The position numbers were made by a program, and so were the translations under genes. Below, piece by piece: positions 1 through 7,706 of a stretch of DNA of 28,742 nucleotides (positions within the stretch are counted from its first letter, which is position 1; each line of letters starts with the position of its first letter). The stretch is from CAYSQW01 sp964433135. Lineage in GTDB: Bacteria > Acidobacteriota > Aminicenantia > Aminicenantales > Aminicenantaceae. Location of the stretch: NCBI GenBank assembly GCA_964433135.1, contig CAYSQW010000045.1:1-28742 (forward strand), given 5' to 3'. The notes under the pieces were generated by a model. That model ran no database searches. It was given only the letters and a program-made list of their open reading frames with translations, and was not told where the DNA came from.

Positions 1-1
1 T

Positions 2-1675
2 TCATTCTACTCTCTGTACCTTTTGATCCTGTACTGCGCCGGCATCATATGCCTTTCCTTGTCGATCTACCTGTGGAGGATATTCTGGAAAAAGAAAAAA
101 ATCATCCCGGGCCGCACCCTTTCATTAATGATGTTCTCCGTATCCGTCTGGGCATTCGGCTGTGCGCTCGCGCTACAGAGTGGAACTCTTGAAGGAACGT
201 ATTTCTGGGAACGGTTCAAGTACATCGGACTGCTCTCCGTCCCTTCCATCTGGTATATCTTTTCCCTGCAGTGGACGGGGCACACACGCAAGATCAGCCG
301 TCGATTTCGGGTCTTTTTGATTGGAACTCCCCTCTTTTTGCTGGCCGCGGTTCTTTCCGATCCCCTACATCATCTGGTATGGACTGAATTCGAACCCATT
401 TTCCTCGGCCCATTCCTATTCGATCGGGTTGTTCACGGACCAGCCTGGTGGCTGCTGTGGATATTCTCCTCCTTTTTGATCATCGCCGGATTGGCGCTTT
501 TCATCAATGCGATCATCAGTCTTTCCCGCATATATACCAAGCAGGCAAGGATTCTGCTATTCGGCACTCTCCTTCCGTGGATAACCAACGCCATGTTCGC
601 ATTGGACCTCACTCCTCTGGTAATTGACATCACCCCAGCCGTCTTTATCATTTCCTGTTTGATCTATATCCAAGGCCTCAAGCGCTTCCGGATGATCGAC
701 ATCATTCCCGCGGCGAGAGAACGGATCTTCGATCAGATGCAGGACCCGGTGTTTGTTCTGGACATGGAAGACCGGATCCTTGACATGAACCAGGCGGCGA
801 CAGCTCTCAATCCAAGGGATGAAAAGCCAATGCTCGGCTCCCTTATTCAGGATACGCTCTTTTGGAAACGCAGCCTCTTGGAAAAGGTCCCTCGAATCGA
901 AAGCAGTTCTCTGGAAATTCCTTTCAGGAACGGATCCGAAGAGAAAATCTTCGAAATGAATATCGATCCATTGAAACGCCGAGGCGGCCAGGTTACCGGG
1001 CACGCTCTCATTCTTCATGATATTACATATCGAAAAAAAACCGAAAACAAACTGCAAGCCGCTCTGACTGAGAAAGAGATTCTGCTGAAAGAGGTGCATC
1101 ATCGTGTCAAAAACAATATGCAGATCGTGGTCAGCCTGCTGAGACTGCAGTCGACTCAGATCGATGATGAGAATCTCAAACAGCTTTTCCGGTCAAGTGA
1201 AGACCGAATCCGGACCATGGCCCTGATACATGAACGTCTTTACAAGACGGAAAATTTCACTGAAATCGATCTCAGCCAATTCATCGATTCCCTTGTTTCC
1301 CACATGCAGCGTCTAAACCTACGGGAAGTGAATCCTATACAGATGGACCTTACACTCAATCCGGTCACGATCGGCATCACCAAGGCCGTCCCCTGCGGTC
1401 TTATCTTTCAGGAAATCCTTTCGAACATCTACCGCCACGCCTTTCCGGATGACAGAAGCGGCAAGATCCGGATTGTACTCAACTCCAGGCCCGACGGCAC
1501 CGTAGAACTATTAATCGAAGATAACGGCATCGGCATTCCCGAATCCTTCGACATCGAAAAATCAGACAGCCTCGGACTCCAACTCATCGTTGATCTTGTT
1601 CACCAGATAAAGGGAGACCTTAACATCGGGAGAAAAGAGGGAACCCACTTTCACATCACCTTCCCCACGGATTAA
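2..1675 (+). CDS. Membrane sensor histidine kinase (7TM-PAS-HisKA_2-HATPase), 5' end cut off
   Basis: Sensor kinase that autophosphorylates a histidine and passes the phosphate to a response regulator; no regulator gene is visible here. The frame is open to the left edge, so the true start lies outside; the first in-window start-like codon is TTG at 23. Numbered from that codon, residues 1-215 are hydrophobic with about seven membrane segments (7TM histidine-kinase sensor type). A PAS domain follows at about 228-340 (DPVFVLDMEDRI, ending HDITYRKK). The HisKA_2 dimerisation domain carries KEVHHRVKNN with the phospho-acceptor His at 359/360, and the C-terminal ATPase shows an N-box (EILSNIYRHAF), DNGIGIP and SLGLQLI. 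HisKA_2 kinases often pair with atypical or RNA-binding ANTAR-type output regulators, so the partner cannot be guessed. The gene converges on the outer-membrane gene, and no terminator is evident between them. Confidence 0.9.
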   Translation, partial: SFYSLYLLILYCAGIICLSLSIYLWRIFWKKKKIIPGRTLSLMMFSVSVWAFGCALALQSGTLEGTYFWERFKYIGLLSVPSIWYIFSLQWTGHTRKISRRFRVFLIGTPLFLLAAVLSDPLHHLVWTEFEPIFLGPFLFDRVVHGPAWWLLWIFSSFLIIAGLALFINAIISLSRIYTKQARILLFGTLLPWITNAMFALDLTPLVIDITPAVFIISCLIYIQGLKRFRMIDIIPAARERIFDQMQDPVFVLDMEDRILDMNQAATALNPRDEKPMLGSLIQDTLFWKRSLLEKVPRIESSSLEIPFRNGSEEKIFEMNIDPLKRRGGQVTGHALILHDITYRKKTENKLQAALTEKEILLKEVHHRVKNNMQIVVSLLRLQSTQIDDENLKQLFRSSEDRIRTMALIHERLYKTENFTEIDLSQFIDSLVSHMQRLNLREVNPIQMDLTLNPVTIGITKAVPCGLIFQEILSNIYRHAFPDDRSGKIRIVLNSRPDGTVELLIEDNGIGIPESFDIEKSDSLGLQLIVDLVHQIKGDLNIGRKEGTHFHITFPTD

Positions 1676-1768
1676 CGGATCCATTCCGAACGAGGGAACT
1701 CACTCTCACCGAAATCAAAGCCCCCACAACCGGGTTTATTCGTAAGCAAGCCGCTGGGCTGTTGGATG

Positions 1769-3049
1769 TCACCGCCCGAAGCGCGGATTGACGACATTGC
1801 TGAAAACCGAACCGAATGTATAGCTCAATCCCGTAGATATCGAGTACTCATAATCGGTGGCCAGTTCCTTGCGCTGAAGCAGGATTTCATCCAGACTCGC
1901 CTCCCCCTTGGCCAAAGAGAGCTGATCCCGGATCCGCTCGAATCGTCCGTGCAGGTTCATAGACAATCCTTTAAATATCCGAAAAGAGATATGTCCCCAC
2001 AACTGCACACGGTTCTTGCTGAAATCGTGGAAAAAGTGAGATCCTTCCAACGAAGTCGTCACATTTCCCCAGGGTTCCTTGACCTCGAGGGTGGCGGAGA
2101 AGGACTGCCCGAGAAGATCTTCGTATATCTTGTCATAGATGGTTTCTTCACGGTATTTGACCGAAATATAGCCAAGGCGGTAAAGGAAGCGAAGCTGTCT
2201 TCTTGTCGATTCCGAATAGGGATAGACATTGAACTCAACCGCGGGAGCGAAGATCAATTCCAGCCTCCGGTTGTCATAGGCCGAGGAATTGGCTTCGAAC
2301 CACCCCCCAACAGACCAGTTTTTTCCCAGGCTTTTGACTATAATCCCGGTGAAATTTTTCTCATCGCTGGAGCTTTTGATCTCTTCGTCATCGACGACGA
2401 AACGATCCGTTTCCACTTCCCCGGAAAACCCCAGTCTAAGCTTCCACTCAGGAGTAATACGGTTGATCGATATATTGCCCCGAAAGGAGCTTTCACTCTG
2501 CGACGCTTCTTCTTCCATGGAACCTCTCAGACTTAAGCTGAACACCCAGAAATCCCAGGGGTCCTCAACCGCGGTGGGCTCTATATCCGAATAGAAATTA
2601 AGAGAAAAGTGCTCCATCAGGGGATTTTCCACCATATAGGGAAAAAGCCCCTTACGCAGAGTATTAACCATTCCCAACCGGGTTTCATCCCGCGTATCGG
2701 TCTTTTGGGAGATATATACCAGCGTATGCTCGATATGAGAATATTCATTGCGGCCCATAAAAGTCATGGTGTACTCCCGCCCGTCCGCTCCGGTCCGCTG
2801 ATCCGTGATCAATACATGGATATCGCATTCTTCCTTGTCGCGCACAAAATTGACGAACGTGATCTCGGTTCGAATATAATCCTTATCGCAGCGACGACAG
2901 TCTATGAATACGCGAGGGGCTTGATTTTTCAAGTCATCGAGACCGTCGCGACCGTTCTGAGCTCGCAGCCCCGGACTAAATACCACGGTTGAAAAAAGCA
3001 GGGCGCATACATGCCTAATAAAACGTGGGGATTTCGTTAGTTTCCTCAT
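1769..3049 (-). CDS. Putative outer-membrane beta-barrel protein, function unknown
   Basis: The 426-residue protein starts with a signal peptide (basic MRKLTKSPR, hydrophobic core, cut after about GLRAQ). A soluble-looking N-terminal part carries a C-x2-C pair (DCRRCD, Cys51/Cys54) followed by YIRTEITFVNFVRD. The rest alternates polar and hydrophobic residues in beta-strand fashion and ends with YTFGSVFSNVVNPRFGR, a C-terminus typical of outer-membrane barrels. I recognise the type from conserved hypothetical proteins of several Gram-negative phyla (the sequence 'VF.DC..CD..YIRTEI' followed by a barrel), but I know of no assigned function. The ATG at 3049 has a GAAGGTG ribosome site six bases upstream. 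The gene is transcribed alone, divergently from the HAD gene; a palindrome lies in the shared upstream region. Confidence 0.8.
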   Translation of the reverse strand: MRKLTKSPRFIRHVCALLFSTVVFSPGLRAQNGRDGLDDLKNQAPRVFIDCRRCDKDYIRTEITFVNFVRDKEECDIHVLITDQRTGADGREYTMTFMGRNEYSHIEHTLVYISQKTDTRDETRLGMVNTLRKGLFPYMVENPLMEHFSLNFYSDIEPTAVEDPWDFWVFSLSLRGSMEEEASQSESSFRGNISINRITPEWKLRLGFSGEVETDRFVVDDEEIKSSSDEKNFTGIIVKSLGKNWSVGGWFEANSSAYDNRRLELIFAPAVEFNVYPYSESTRRQLRFLYRLGYISVKYREETIYDKIYEDLLGQSFSATLEVKEPWGNVTTSLEGSHFFHDFSKNRVQLWGHISFRIFKGLSMNLHGRFERIRDQLSLAKGEASLDEILLQRKELATDYEYSISTGLSYTFGSVFSNVVNPRFGR

Positions 3050-3085
3050 AAATCACCTTCATTTCTCTTCCGGGCGGGAAGAACT

Positions 3086-3099
3086 GATAACTTGTTATC
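3086..3099. promoter_or_regulatory. Palindrome in divergent promoter region (possible operator)
   Basis: GATAAC-TT-GTTATC has two perfect 6-bp arms and lies 37 bp upstream of the outer-membrane gene start, within the region shared with the HAD gene. It has the size and position of a dimeric-regulator operator. It is a single occurrence, so this is only a suggestion. Confidence 0.3.
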
Positions 3100-3170
3100 C
3101 TAATACAAAATATGAAGGATGGGAAGCCGAAATCCGTTTCTGTTATTTCAGAATGTTTACACGGGTTCGA

Positions 3171-3199
3171 TTGTCATTTTGAAAAAGATCGATTAGAAT
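3171..3199 (+). promoter_or_regulatory. Sigma-70-like promoter for the HAD gene
   Basis: TTGTCA (3171-3176), 17-bp spacer, TAGAAT (3194-3199): five of six matches in each box at optimal spacing. The predicted transcription start, about 3206, falls on or next to the ATG at 3207, so the message would be leaderless. The ATG at 3198 would lie inside the -10 box. Confidence 0.5.
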
Positions 3200-3206
3200 G
3201 GGCCTC

Positions 3207-3878
3207 ATGCAAAAAATGATTTTTTGGGATTGGACCGGGACTCTGGCCGATGAATCACGCCTCGATGCGGCGGTCTGCCGCGCAATAGAAGCCGAACTGG
3301 CTCAGGTATACGGAATACCGGACGTCCGGGCCGCGGAACGATTCCAGGCCTATCTGAAATCCCTCGAAAACACTTGGGAATGGCATGATTATGTACGACA
3401 CGCCCGTCATTTCGGACTGGACTGGCTGTCCAGTCAGAAAGTTCATTTGAGCAAACTGAAGCTGGTTCCCTACGCAGGGGAGATCCTGCTCCATGCCCGG
3501 GAAAAAGGGTACAAAAATATCCTGGCGACAAATGCCGTCCGCGCCGTCGTTCTTCTGAGGTTGGAACATTCCGGGTTGAAAACGTTGATGGACGCCGTCG
3601 TCGCCAGCGACGACGCCGGCGGTCTCAAAGCAGAAGGCCGTCATTTCGCATGCATCTCCGATCTCTCACCGGAAGATCTCCCTTTTTGTTTCTCGGTGGG
3701 AGACAATCCGATCCAGGACATCCGCCCGGCTCAAGAGCTGGGGATCCGGACGATTTTCTGTGGATTCGGAAGAGATCTGACTCACTACCATTCCCCTCAT
3801 CTATACGACAACCACGACATTTCTGCGGACGCTGATTTCAAGGTGCAAAGCTTGCGCGATATAGAATCCATCATCTGA
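3207..3878 (+). CDS. HAD-superfamily hydrolase with DWTGT nucleophile motif
   Basis: Predicted cytoplasmic phosphatase-like enzyme of the haloacid dehalogenase superfamily, about 223 residues. Motif I is DWTGTL right at the N-terminus (nucleophile Asp8). A cap region follows, then ATNAVRAV (motif II region), GGLKAEGRHF with the motif III Lys, and SVGDNPIQDIRPAQELG as the metal-binding motif IV. Most HAD phosphatases have DxDGT; here the second Asp, the usual general acid/base, is Thr, as in phosphonatases (DxAGT) and P-type ATPases (DKTGT). The substrate is unknown. Starts at 3198, 3207 and 3216 are all in frame; I chose 3207 because a good -10 box overlaps the 3198 codon. No clear Shine-Dalgarno is present at any of them. 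The gene has no obvious operon partner. Confidence 0.85.
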   Translation: MQKMIFWDWTGTLADESRLDAAVCRAIEAELAQVYGIPDVRAAERFQAYLKSLENTWEWHDYVRHARHFGLDWLSSQKVHLSKLKLVPYAGEILLHAREKGYKNILATNAVRAVVLLRLEHSGLKTLMDAVVASDDAGGLKAEGRHFACISDLSPEDLPFCFSVGDNPIQDIRPAQELGIRTIFCGFGRDLTHYHSPHLYDNHDISADADFKVQSLRDIESII

Positions 3879-4237
3879 CCTGGATTAGCCATGAATTCAG
3901 CTGATACCTATATGAGTAGATCATCTTTTTATTTCTGCAGGGACATACAGCAATAGATTTTTTCTATATTTAGCAAATAGTCGATTGATTTCGGAATTTT
4001 ATCAGCTCACTTCACCCTTCGGGCAAGCCAATCTCACCACGTCGACTGCGCTGCAATCCGTTCGACGTACCTGAGTACGCCTCTCGGATTGGCAGCTCGC
4101 CGCCACGGCAACCTTGACTCGCGGCTAATCCAGGCTCCTGAATCATCCAAGGAAATGGACGGTCTACAAAAATTATTATTCACCTTGACTGTTTATTAAA
4201 AAAGCCAATGTGTATAATAGAGCAAATAATATTTGCT
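3879..4237. other. Gene-free stretch between HAD and methyltransferase genes
   Basis: No plausible coding frame. It holds the first copy of the dispersed repeat (4001-4137, minus orientation). An 11-bp inverted repeat, CTGGATTAGCC at 3880-3890 and GGCTAATCCAG at 4123-4133, has one arm two bases after the HAD stop codon and the other at the repeat's end. Between 3891 and 4000 the sequence is A+T-rich with no recognisable signal. A TATAAT at 4213-4218 precedes the methyltransferase start; the nearest TTGACT (4185-4190) is 22 bp away, longer than normal promoter spacing. Confidence 0.6.
4001..4137 (-). repeat. Dispersed structured repeat, copy 1
   Basis: Read on the minus strand, this stretch aligns along its whole length with 16471-16612 on the plus strand, about two thirds identical by eye. 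Shared blocks, in order, include CAAGGT, GAGGCGTACT, AGGTACG, ACGTGGTGA, TGCCCG, AGGGTG and GCTGAT. The centre is a hairpin, GCGTAC-TCAG-GTACGT (plus-strand 4065-4080), enclosed by a further stem in which CTGC(C)AATCCG pairs with CGGATTGCAG. It has no coding potential. It could be a miniature mobile element or a structured RNA/DNA motif; I cannot tell which from two copies. Confidence 0.65.
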
Positions 4238-5359
4238 ATGAATGACGATAAAATGACCGAACCACGCTGTCCCTATTTCGGAAAATGCGGAGGCTGTGCG
4301 TTTCAGGACATGGAGTATTCCGTCCAACTTGAAAACAAAAGCCACCGATTGGCCGAAAACATTCACCGTGAAATCGACTCCGTTCACTCCGGGCCGGAAT
4401 ATCATTACCGCAGCCGAATGGACATGGTTTTCCACCCCGAAGGAATCGGCTTTCGCGAAAAAGGCTCGTGGCGCCATATCGTCGATATCGAACAGTGCGC
4501 CATCTCCAATCAACAGTTGAACGGTCTTATCCGGGAAGTCCGTAGTTTTTTCTCCAGAATCGACGCTTTCGACTCCCGTCTTCACAAGGGGACCTTTCGC
4601 TATGCCGTCATGCGCACCCCCCCGCAAGACTCTTCCGTCAGTATCGTATTGAATCAGGATTCCCCCAAGAAGGAATCCGCCGTAAAACTCATCGAAGAGT
4701 TTGCACGGTCGACTTCGGCTCACAACGTCGTTGTGACCCAAACCCCGCCCAACCGGGACGTAAGCATCTCGGAGGATTATTCCGTCGTCAAGGGATTGGA
4801 CTGGATAAGAGAAGATTATCTCGATAAGAGTTTTCATTTCCCCGTACAGGGTTTTTTTCAGAACAATCATACGGTCGCGGAAAAGATCCATGCTTACTGC
4901 AGGAATCGGCTCCGTTCATATGACACCGCCGATACCCACCTCCTCGATCTCTACGGAGGCGTCGGACCTTTCTCCGTTATCAACGCCGATCTCTTTCGAT
5001 CGATCACCTTGATCGAGAGCTACGCTCCCGCGGTCCTGGCAGCGGCGGTGAACTTCAAACACAATCACATCGGCAATGCTCAAACCCTGAGCCTCAACGC
5101 CAAACAGCTCAAGACCGTGGAGCTTCCGCGGCCGCTGATCGTGGTCCTCGATCCTCCGCGCAGCGGAACCCATCCCAAAGCCATCAATTTTCTCAACACC
5201 ATCCGGCCCGAGCTGATACTGTACGTATCCTGCAACATCAAACAGCTGGCCATAGACCTGGATAAGTTTTCCAATTATGAAATCCGCACGGCGGCGATGT
5301 TCGACCTCTTTCCTCAAACTCCCCACATGGAAGCCGTCATCGAACTCGTACCGAAATAG
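4238..5359 (+). CDS. Class I SAM-dependent RNA uracil-5 methyltransferase (TrmA/RlmD family)
   Basis: Transfers a methyl group from SAM to C5 of a uridine in tRNA or rRNA. Numbered from the ATG at 4238, the four Fe-S cysteines are present: C-x5-C-x2-C (CPYFGKCGGC, Cys11, 17, 20) and Cys87 in DIEQCAIS. The fold shows the substrate-loop FFQNN, SAM-site LDLYGGVGPFS and LDPPRSGTH. The catalytic nucleophile is Cys332 in YVSCN, and the general base is Glu365 in PHMEAV. At 373 residues it is shorter than E. coli RlmD because the N-terminal TRAM domain is missing and the protein starts at the Fe-S motif. The RNA target (23S rRNA or tRNA) cannot be fixed from sequence. An in-frame ATG at 4208 lies upstream of a perfect TATAAT (4213-4218), which favours 4238 or 4253; no strong ribosome site is seen at any of them. 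Confidence 0.9.
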   Translation: MNDDKMTEPRCPYFGKCGGCAFQDMEYSVQLENKSHRLAENIHREIDSVHSGPEYHYRSRMDMVFHPEGIGFREKGSWRHIVDIEQCAISNQQLNGLIREVRSFFSRIDAFDSRLHKGTFRYAVMRTPPQDSSVSIVLNQDSPKKESAVKLIEEFARSTSAHNVVVTQTPPNRDVSISEDYSVVKGLDWIREDYLDKSFHFPVQGFFQNNHTVAEKIHAYCRNRLRSYDTADTHLLDLYGGVGPFSVINADLFRSITLIESYAPAVLAAAVNFKHNHIGNAQTLSLNAKQLKTVELPRPLIVVLDPPRSGTHPKAINFLNTIRPELILYVSCNIKQLAIDLDKFSNYEIRTAAMFDLFPQTPHMEAVIELVPK

Positions 5360-5403
5360 CGGGAGTCCGGCCGCACGAAAATAACGGAGAGATCACCGTG
5401 AAT

Positions 5404-6585
5404 TCAGTTCATCGGATCCGGACGATATCGATCGAGGAGTTCCAAGACGGAAAGGGCAAGAGCGAAGAGATGGGAATGAACCTTGTCTCCATTGGTGAGC
5501 ACGGCAAAACCGATTTTCTTGTCCAGGTTTCCCACGATAAAGGCGGTATAGCCATTGACGCTCCCGCTGTGAGCGAATAACTTGTCTCCCTTGTATTCCG
5601 AGATCCACCAGGTCAAGCCGTAACCCGTCGTCTCATTCAGCCAATCTCCATGTATGGGACCGGAAAATCGTTCATACTGTCGGGTCATGAGCTGATCGAA
5701 GACGGCTTCGCTGAGAAGACGGCCGCCATCATAACATCCATGATTGAGGTTGACGATCAGCCAGCGCGCCTGGTCCAGAATGGTTCCGTAAACGACTCCC
5801 GCCGGCCAGACATCCGCTTTGCTGCGTGAAGCCGGTTTATGGGTTCCGGTTCGACGGTCATAAAAATAAGGGATCGACAACCGCTCCTCCATATCGCCTT
5901 TCGGAATAAAATCGGTATCATCGAGCTCAATCGGCTCAAAAATCCGCTCCCTTATAACTTGTTTATAGGGTTGGCCCGCAAATTGTTCAACCAGATAAGC
6001 CACCAGCGTGAAAGCCGGATTGGAATACAAAACCCGTGACCCGGTTCGGAACCTGAGTTTCATCATTTTTTTCAGAGAGACGTTTAAAGGCGGGGGCACC
6101 GTATCCCCCCAGACGGGAAAAGCGACAAACCCCCCGGGGAGTCCCGAAGTATGGGTCAGCAGATGACGGAACGTCACCGGATTTTCATGATCTTCCCCGC
6201 GTATCTTAAATTCTTTCATATAGTTGTTAACCGAGTCGTCGAGCTTGAATTTCCCCGCTTCCATCTGCTGCAACAAAGCATAAGTAGACATCGTCTTGAA
6301 CGTCGATCCGATCAGATATACCGTTTCCGGTTTCGCCCGCGTACGCGCCCATAGATTGGAGTATCCAAATCCCTCCGCCCATACCACTTCCTTTCCGGCG
6401 ACCAGGGCGATGGAAGCGGAAGGGATCCGGCCTTTTTCCATAGTCGAGGCGACTTCCCGGGACACGGAACGTACAAGGTCCTCTCTGTCGACGACCTGGC
6501 CCGTAAGGAACTCATGAGCTCCGAAAAGACCAACCGTCAATAACATCGCTTTGAGGAAAACCCTTGAGAGGTTCGAATTCATCAT
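5404..6585 (-). CDS. Secreted serine hydrolase, beta-lactamase/penicillin-binding (class C-like) family
   Basis: A 393-residue protein of the AmpC/esterase-type serine hydrolase family, which covers D,D-peptidases, esterases and amidases as well as beta-lactamases. An N-terminal hydrophobic segment (about residues 10-30) reads as a signal peptide, so it should act in the periplasm. The catalytic S-x-x-K is STFK (Ser94, Lys97), the second motif Y-x-N is YSN (Tyr187-Asn189), and the third is H-S-G (339-341) in FAHSGSVNG. The whole alpha/beta core is intact (HLLTHTSGLPG). The start ATG overlaps the stop of the AlkD gene upstream (ATGA-type junction), so the two are co-transcribed and probably translationally coupled. 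The substrate is unknown; antibiotic resistance should not be assumed from the family. Confidence 0.88.
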   Translation of the reverse strand: MMNSNLSRVFLKAMLLTVGLFGAHEFLTGQVVDREDLVRSVSREVASTMEKGRIPSASIALVAGKEVVWAEGFGYSNLWARTRAKPETVYLIGSTFKTMSTYALLQQMEAGKFKLDDSVNNYMKEFKIRGEDHENPVTFRHLLTHTSGLPGGFVAFPVWGDTVPPPLNVSLKKMMKLRFRTGSRVLYSNPAFTLVAYLVEQFAGQPYKQVIRERIFEPIELDDTDFIPKGDMEERLSIPYFYDRRTGTHKPASRSKADVWPAGVVYGTILDQARWLIVNLNHGCYDGGRLLSEAVFDQLMTRQYERFSGPIHGDWLNETTGYGLTWWISEYKGDKLFAHSGSVNGYTAFIVGNLDKKIGFAVLTNGDKVHSHLFALALSVLELLDRYRPDPMN

Positions 6586-7316
6586 GACAATCCTTCTTTC
6601 ATCCTTTCTTTTCGGCGGCGTTTTTCAAGGCGCGTTTGAACCGCCCGGCTTTCAAGCTCCCTCAGGGCATCGGCGGCGATCCAGCGTGCGCTCGACGTCC
6701 CCTGAGATCTGATTTCCTCCGCCAGTCTTCGGGATTTCCGGTTGAGACGGATATTTCGTTTGCCGATCTGGCGCAAAGCCCAATTGATCGCTTTTTTCAC
6801 AACGTTTCGCGGATCCCCGGATTCGCGTCGGAGATGAGGGAAGAATTCCAGAAATCGCTCATCCGGTGCCTGCTTATCGCTGACCGCAAGCCGGGCCATA
6901 AGAACGAATCCCGCCCGTTTGACAAACTCTTTCTCTCTGCGGCTCCACTCCCCGGCTTTTGCATAAGCAGCGGGAACCTTCTCAAACAGATTCATGCAGC
7001 ATTGGTCGCATACTTCCCAGGAATCGAAATCATTCACCCATTCTTCCATCTGCTGAGAGGTCAATCGGTTCGGATCATCAACCATTCCGGCGAGAATCCG
7101 CGTCTCCCGGCTGTTATGCCGCCACAGCCACAGCGCCGTATCGTGATCCTTCCCGATTTCAGCGGCGATTTTCCTCAAGTCCGGGATGCGAACGCCATAG
7201 ATCCGGGCGGCCTTGATCCCGTACTTTTCCATCCCCTCACGGGCCGCCGGATCTTCCATCGATTCGAGCCGGGAAATGATATTTCGCCGCTTTCCATCCT
7301 TCTTCTCGTATCTCAT
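6582..7316 (-). CDS. AlkD-type DNA alkylation repair protein (HEAT-like glycosylase family)
   Basis: Family members excise bulky or positively charged alkylated bases (3-methyladenine, 7-methylguanine) without base flipping, using HEAT-like helical repeats. The protein is all-helical, about 244 residues, with family signatures YGVRIPDLRKIA, HNSRETRILAG, DSWEVCDQC, KRAGFVLMARLAV and DPRNVVKKAINWALRQIGKRN. The C-terminus is strongly basic (RLEKRRRKERMKEG). An in-frame ATG lies at 7346; I prefer 7316 because AGGGG sits ten bases before it. The family also includes proteins without demonstrated glycosylase activity. It is first gene of a two-gene unit with the serine hydrolase, an unrelated function, so the pairing says little about role. 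Confidence 0.88.
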   Translation of the reverse strand: MRYEKKDGKRRNIISRLESMEDPAAREGMEKYGIKAARIYGVRIPDLRKIAAEIGKDHDTALWLWRHNSRETRILAGMVDDPNRLTSQQMEEWVNDFDSWEVCDQCCMNLFEKVPAAYAKAGEWSRREKEFVKRAGFVLMARLAVSDKQAPDERFLEFFPHLRRESGDPRNVVKKAINWALRQIGKRNIRLNRKSRRLAEEIRSQGTSSARWIAADALRELESRAVQTRLEKRRRKERMKEGLS

Positions 7317-7485
7317 GTCTACCGATCCCCTTTCCGGCAATAACATCTCTCATCCCGGACCAGTCCGGCCGGTGGATAAGCCCGGTTTGAACAGCGCTAT
7401 TTTATCAGTTCCTACCAGGGGTGAAAAGGACGAAATCATTTTATCCGGTATGGAAGTCCGCCTCAATCGGTGAAGCGGCGCCGAT

Positions 7486-7512
7486 TTGACTCTCAATAAT
7501 CACTATGATAAT
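7486..7512 (+). promoter_or_regulatory. Weak sigma-70-like promoter
   Basis: TTGACT (7486-7491), 15-bp spacer, GATAAT (7507-7512). The boxes are good but the spacing is short. A transcript would start near 7519, just before the small frame at 7527, and could run into the asparagine-synthase homologue. Confidence 0.3.
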
Positions 7513-7526
7513 GTAATGATGTTCAG

Positions 7527-7706
7527 ATGAATATTCTTCAGACTTCTCTCGCATCCGCCGACATCGGGGAAAATGTCTCATTTCCGGAACACCCGGATCT
7601 CCATCCCCTCCGCCGTCACCAAGAGATCATCGAACAGGTTTTACCCGGTTTTCTGAATGAAAGAAACGGATGCATCATGGTTTCAGCGTACACGACATCA
7701 CGTTAA
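7527..7706 (+). CDS. Possible small ORF, 59 residues, unknown
   Basis: ATG to TAA, 59 residues starting MNILQTSLASADIGENVSF and ending CIMVSAYTTSR. The composition is protein-like (mixed charged and hydrophobic residues, no low complexity), and a promoter-like pair sits just upstream. There is no Shine-Dalgarno sequence and I recognise no family. It could be a real small protein, the decayed end of a former gene, or chance. Confidence 0.25.
   Translation: MNILQTSLASADIGENVSFPEHPDLHPLRRHQEIIEQVLPGFLNERNGCIMVSAYTTSR

Noticed and set aside
1766..2536. 256-residue plus-strand frame
   Set aside because: It lies wholly opposite the outer-membrane gene, which has a signal peptide, ribosome site and barrel pattern; the plus-strand translation has no family features.
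4185..4218. TTGACT ... TATAAT as promoter of the uracil methyltransferase gene
   Set aside because: The boxes are individually good but 22 bp apart, too far for a standard sigma-70 promoter; I only use the TATAAT as weak evidence against the 4208 start.
5404..6585. Call as an antibiotic-resistance beta-lactamase
   Set aside because: The S-x-x-K, Y-x-N and H-S-G motifs define a broad serine hydrolase family; nothing shows drug hydrolysis.
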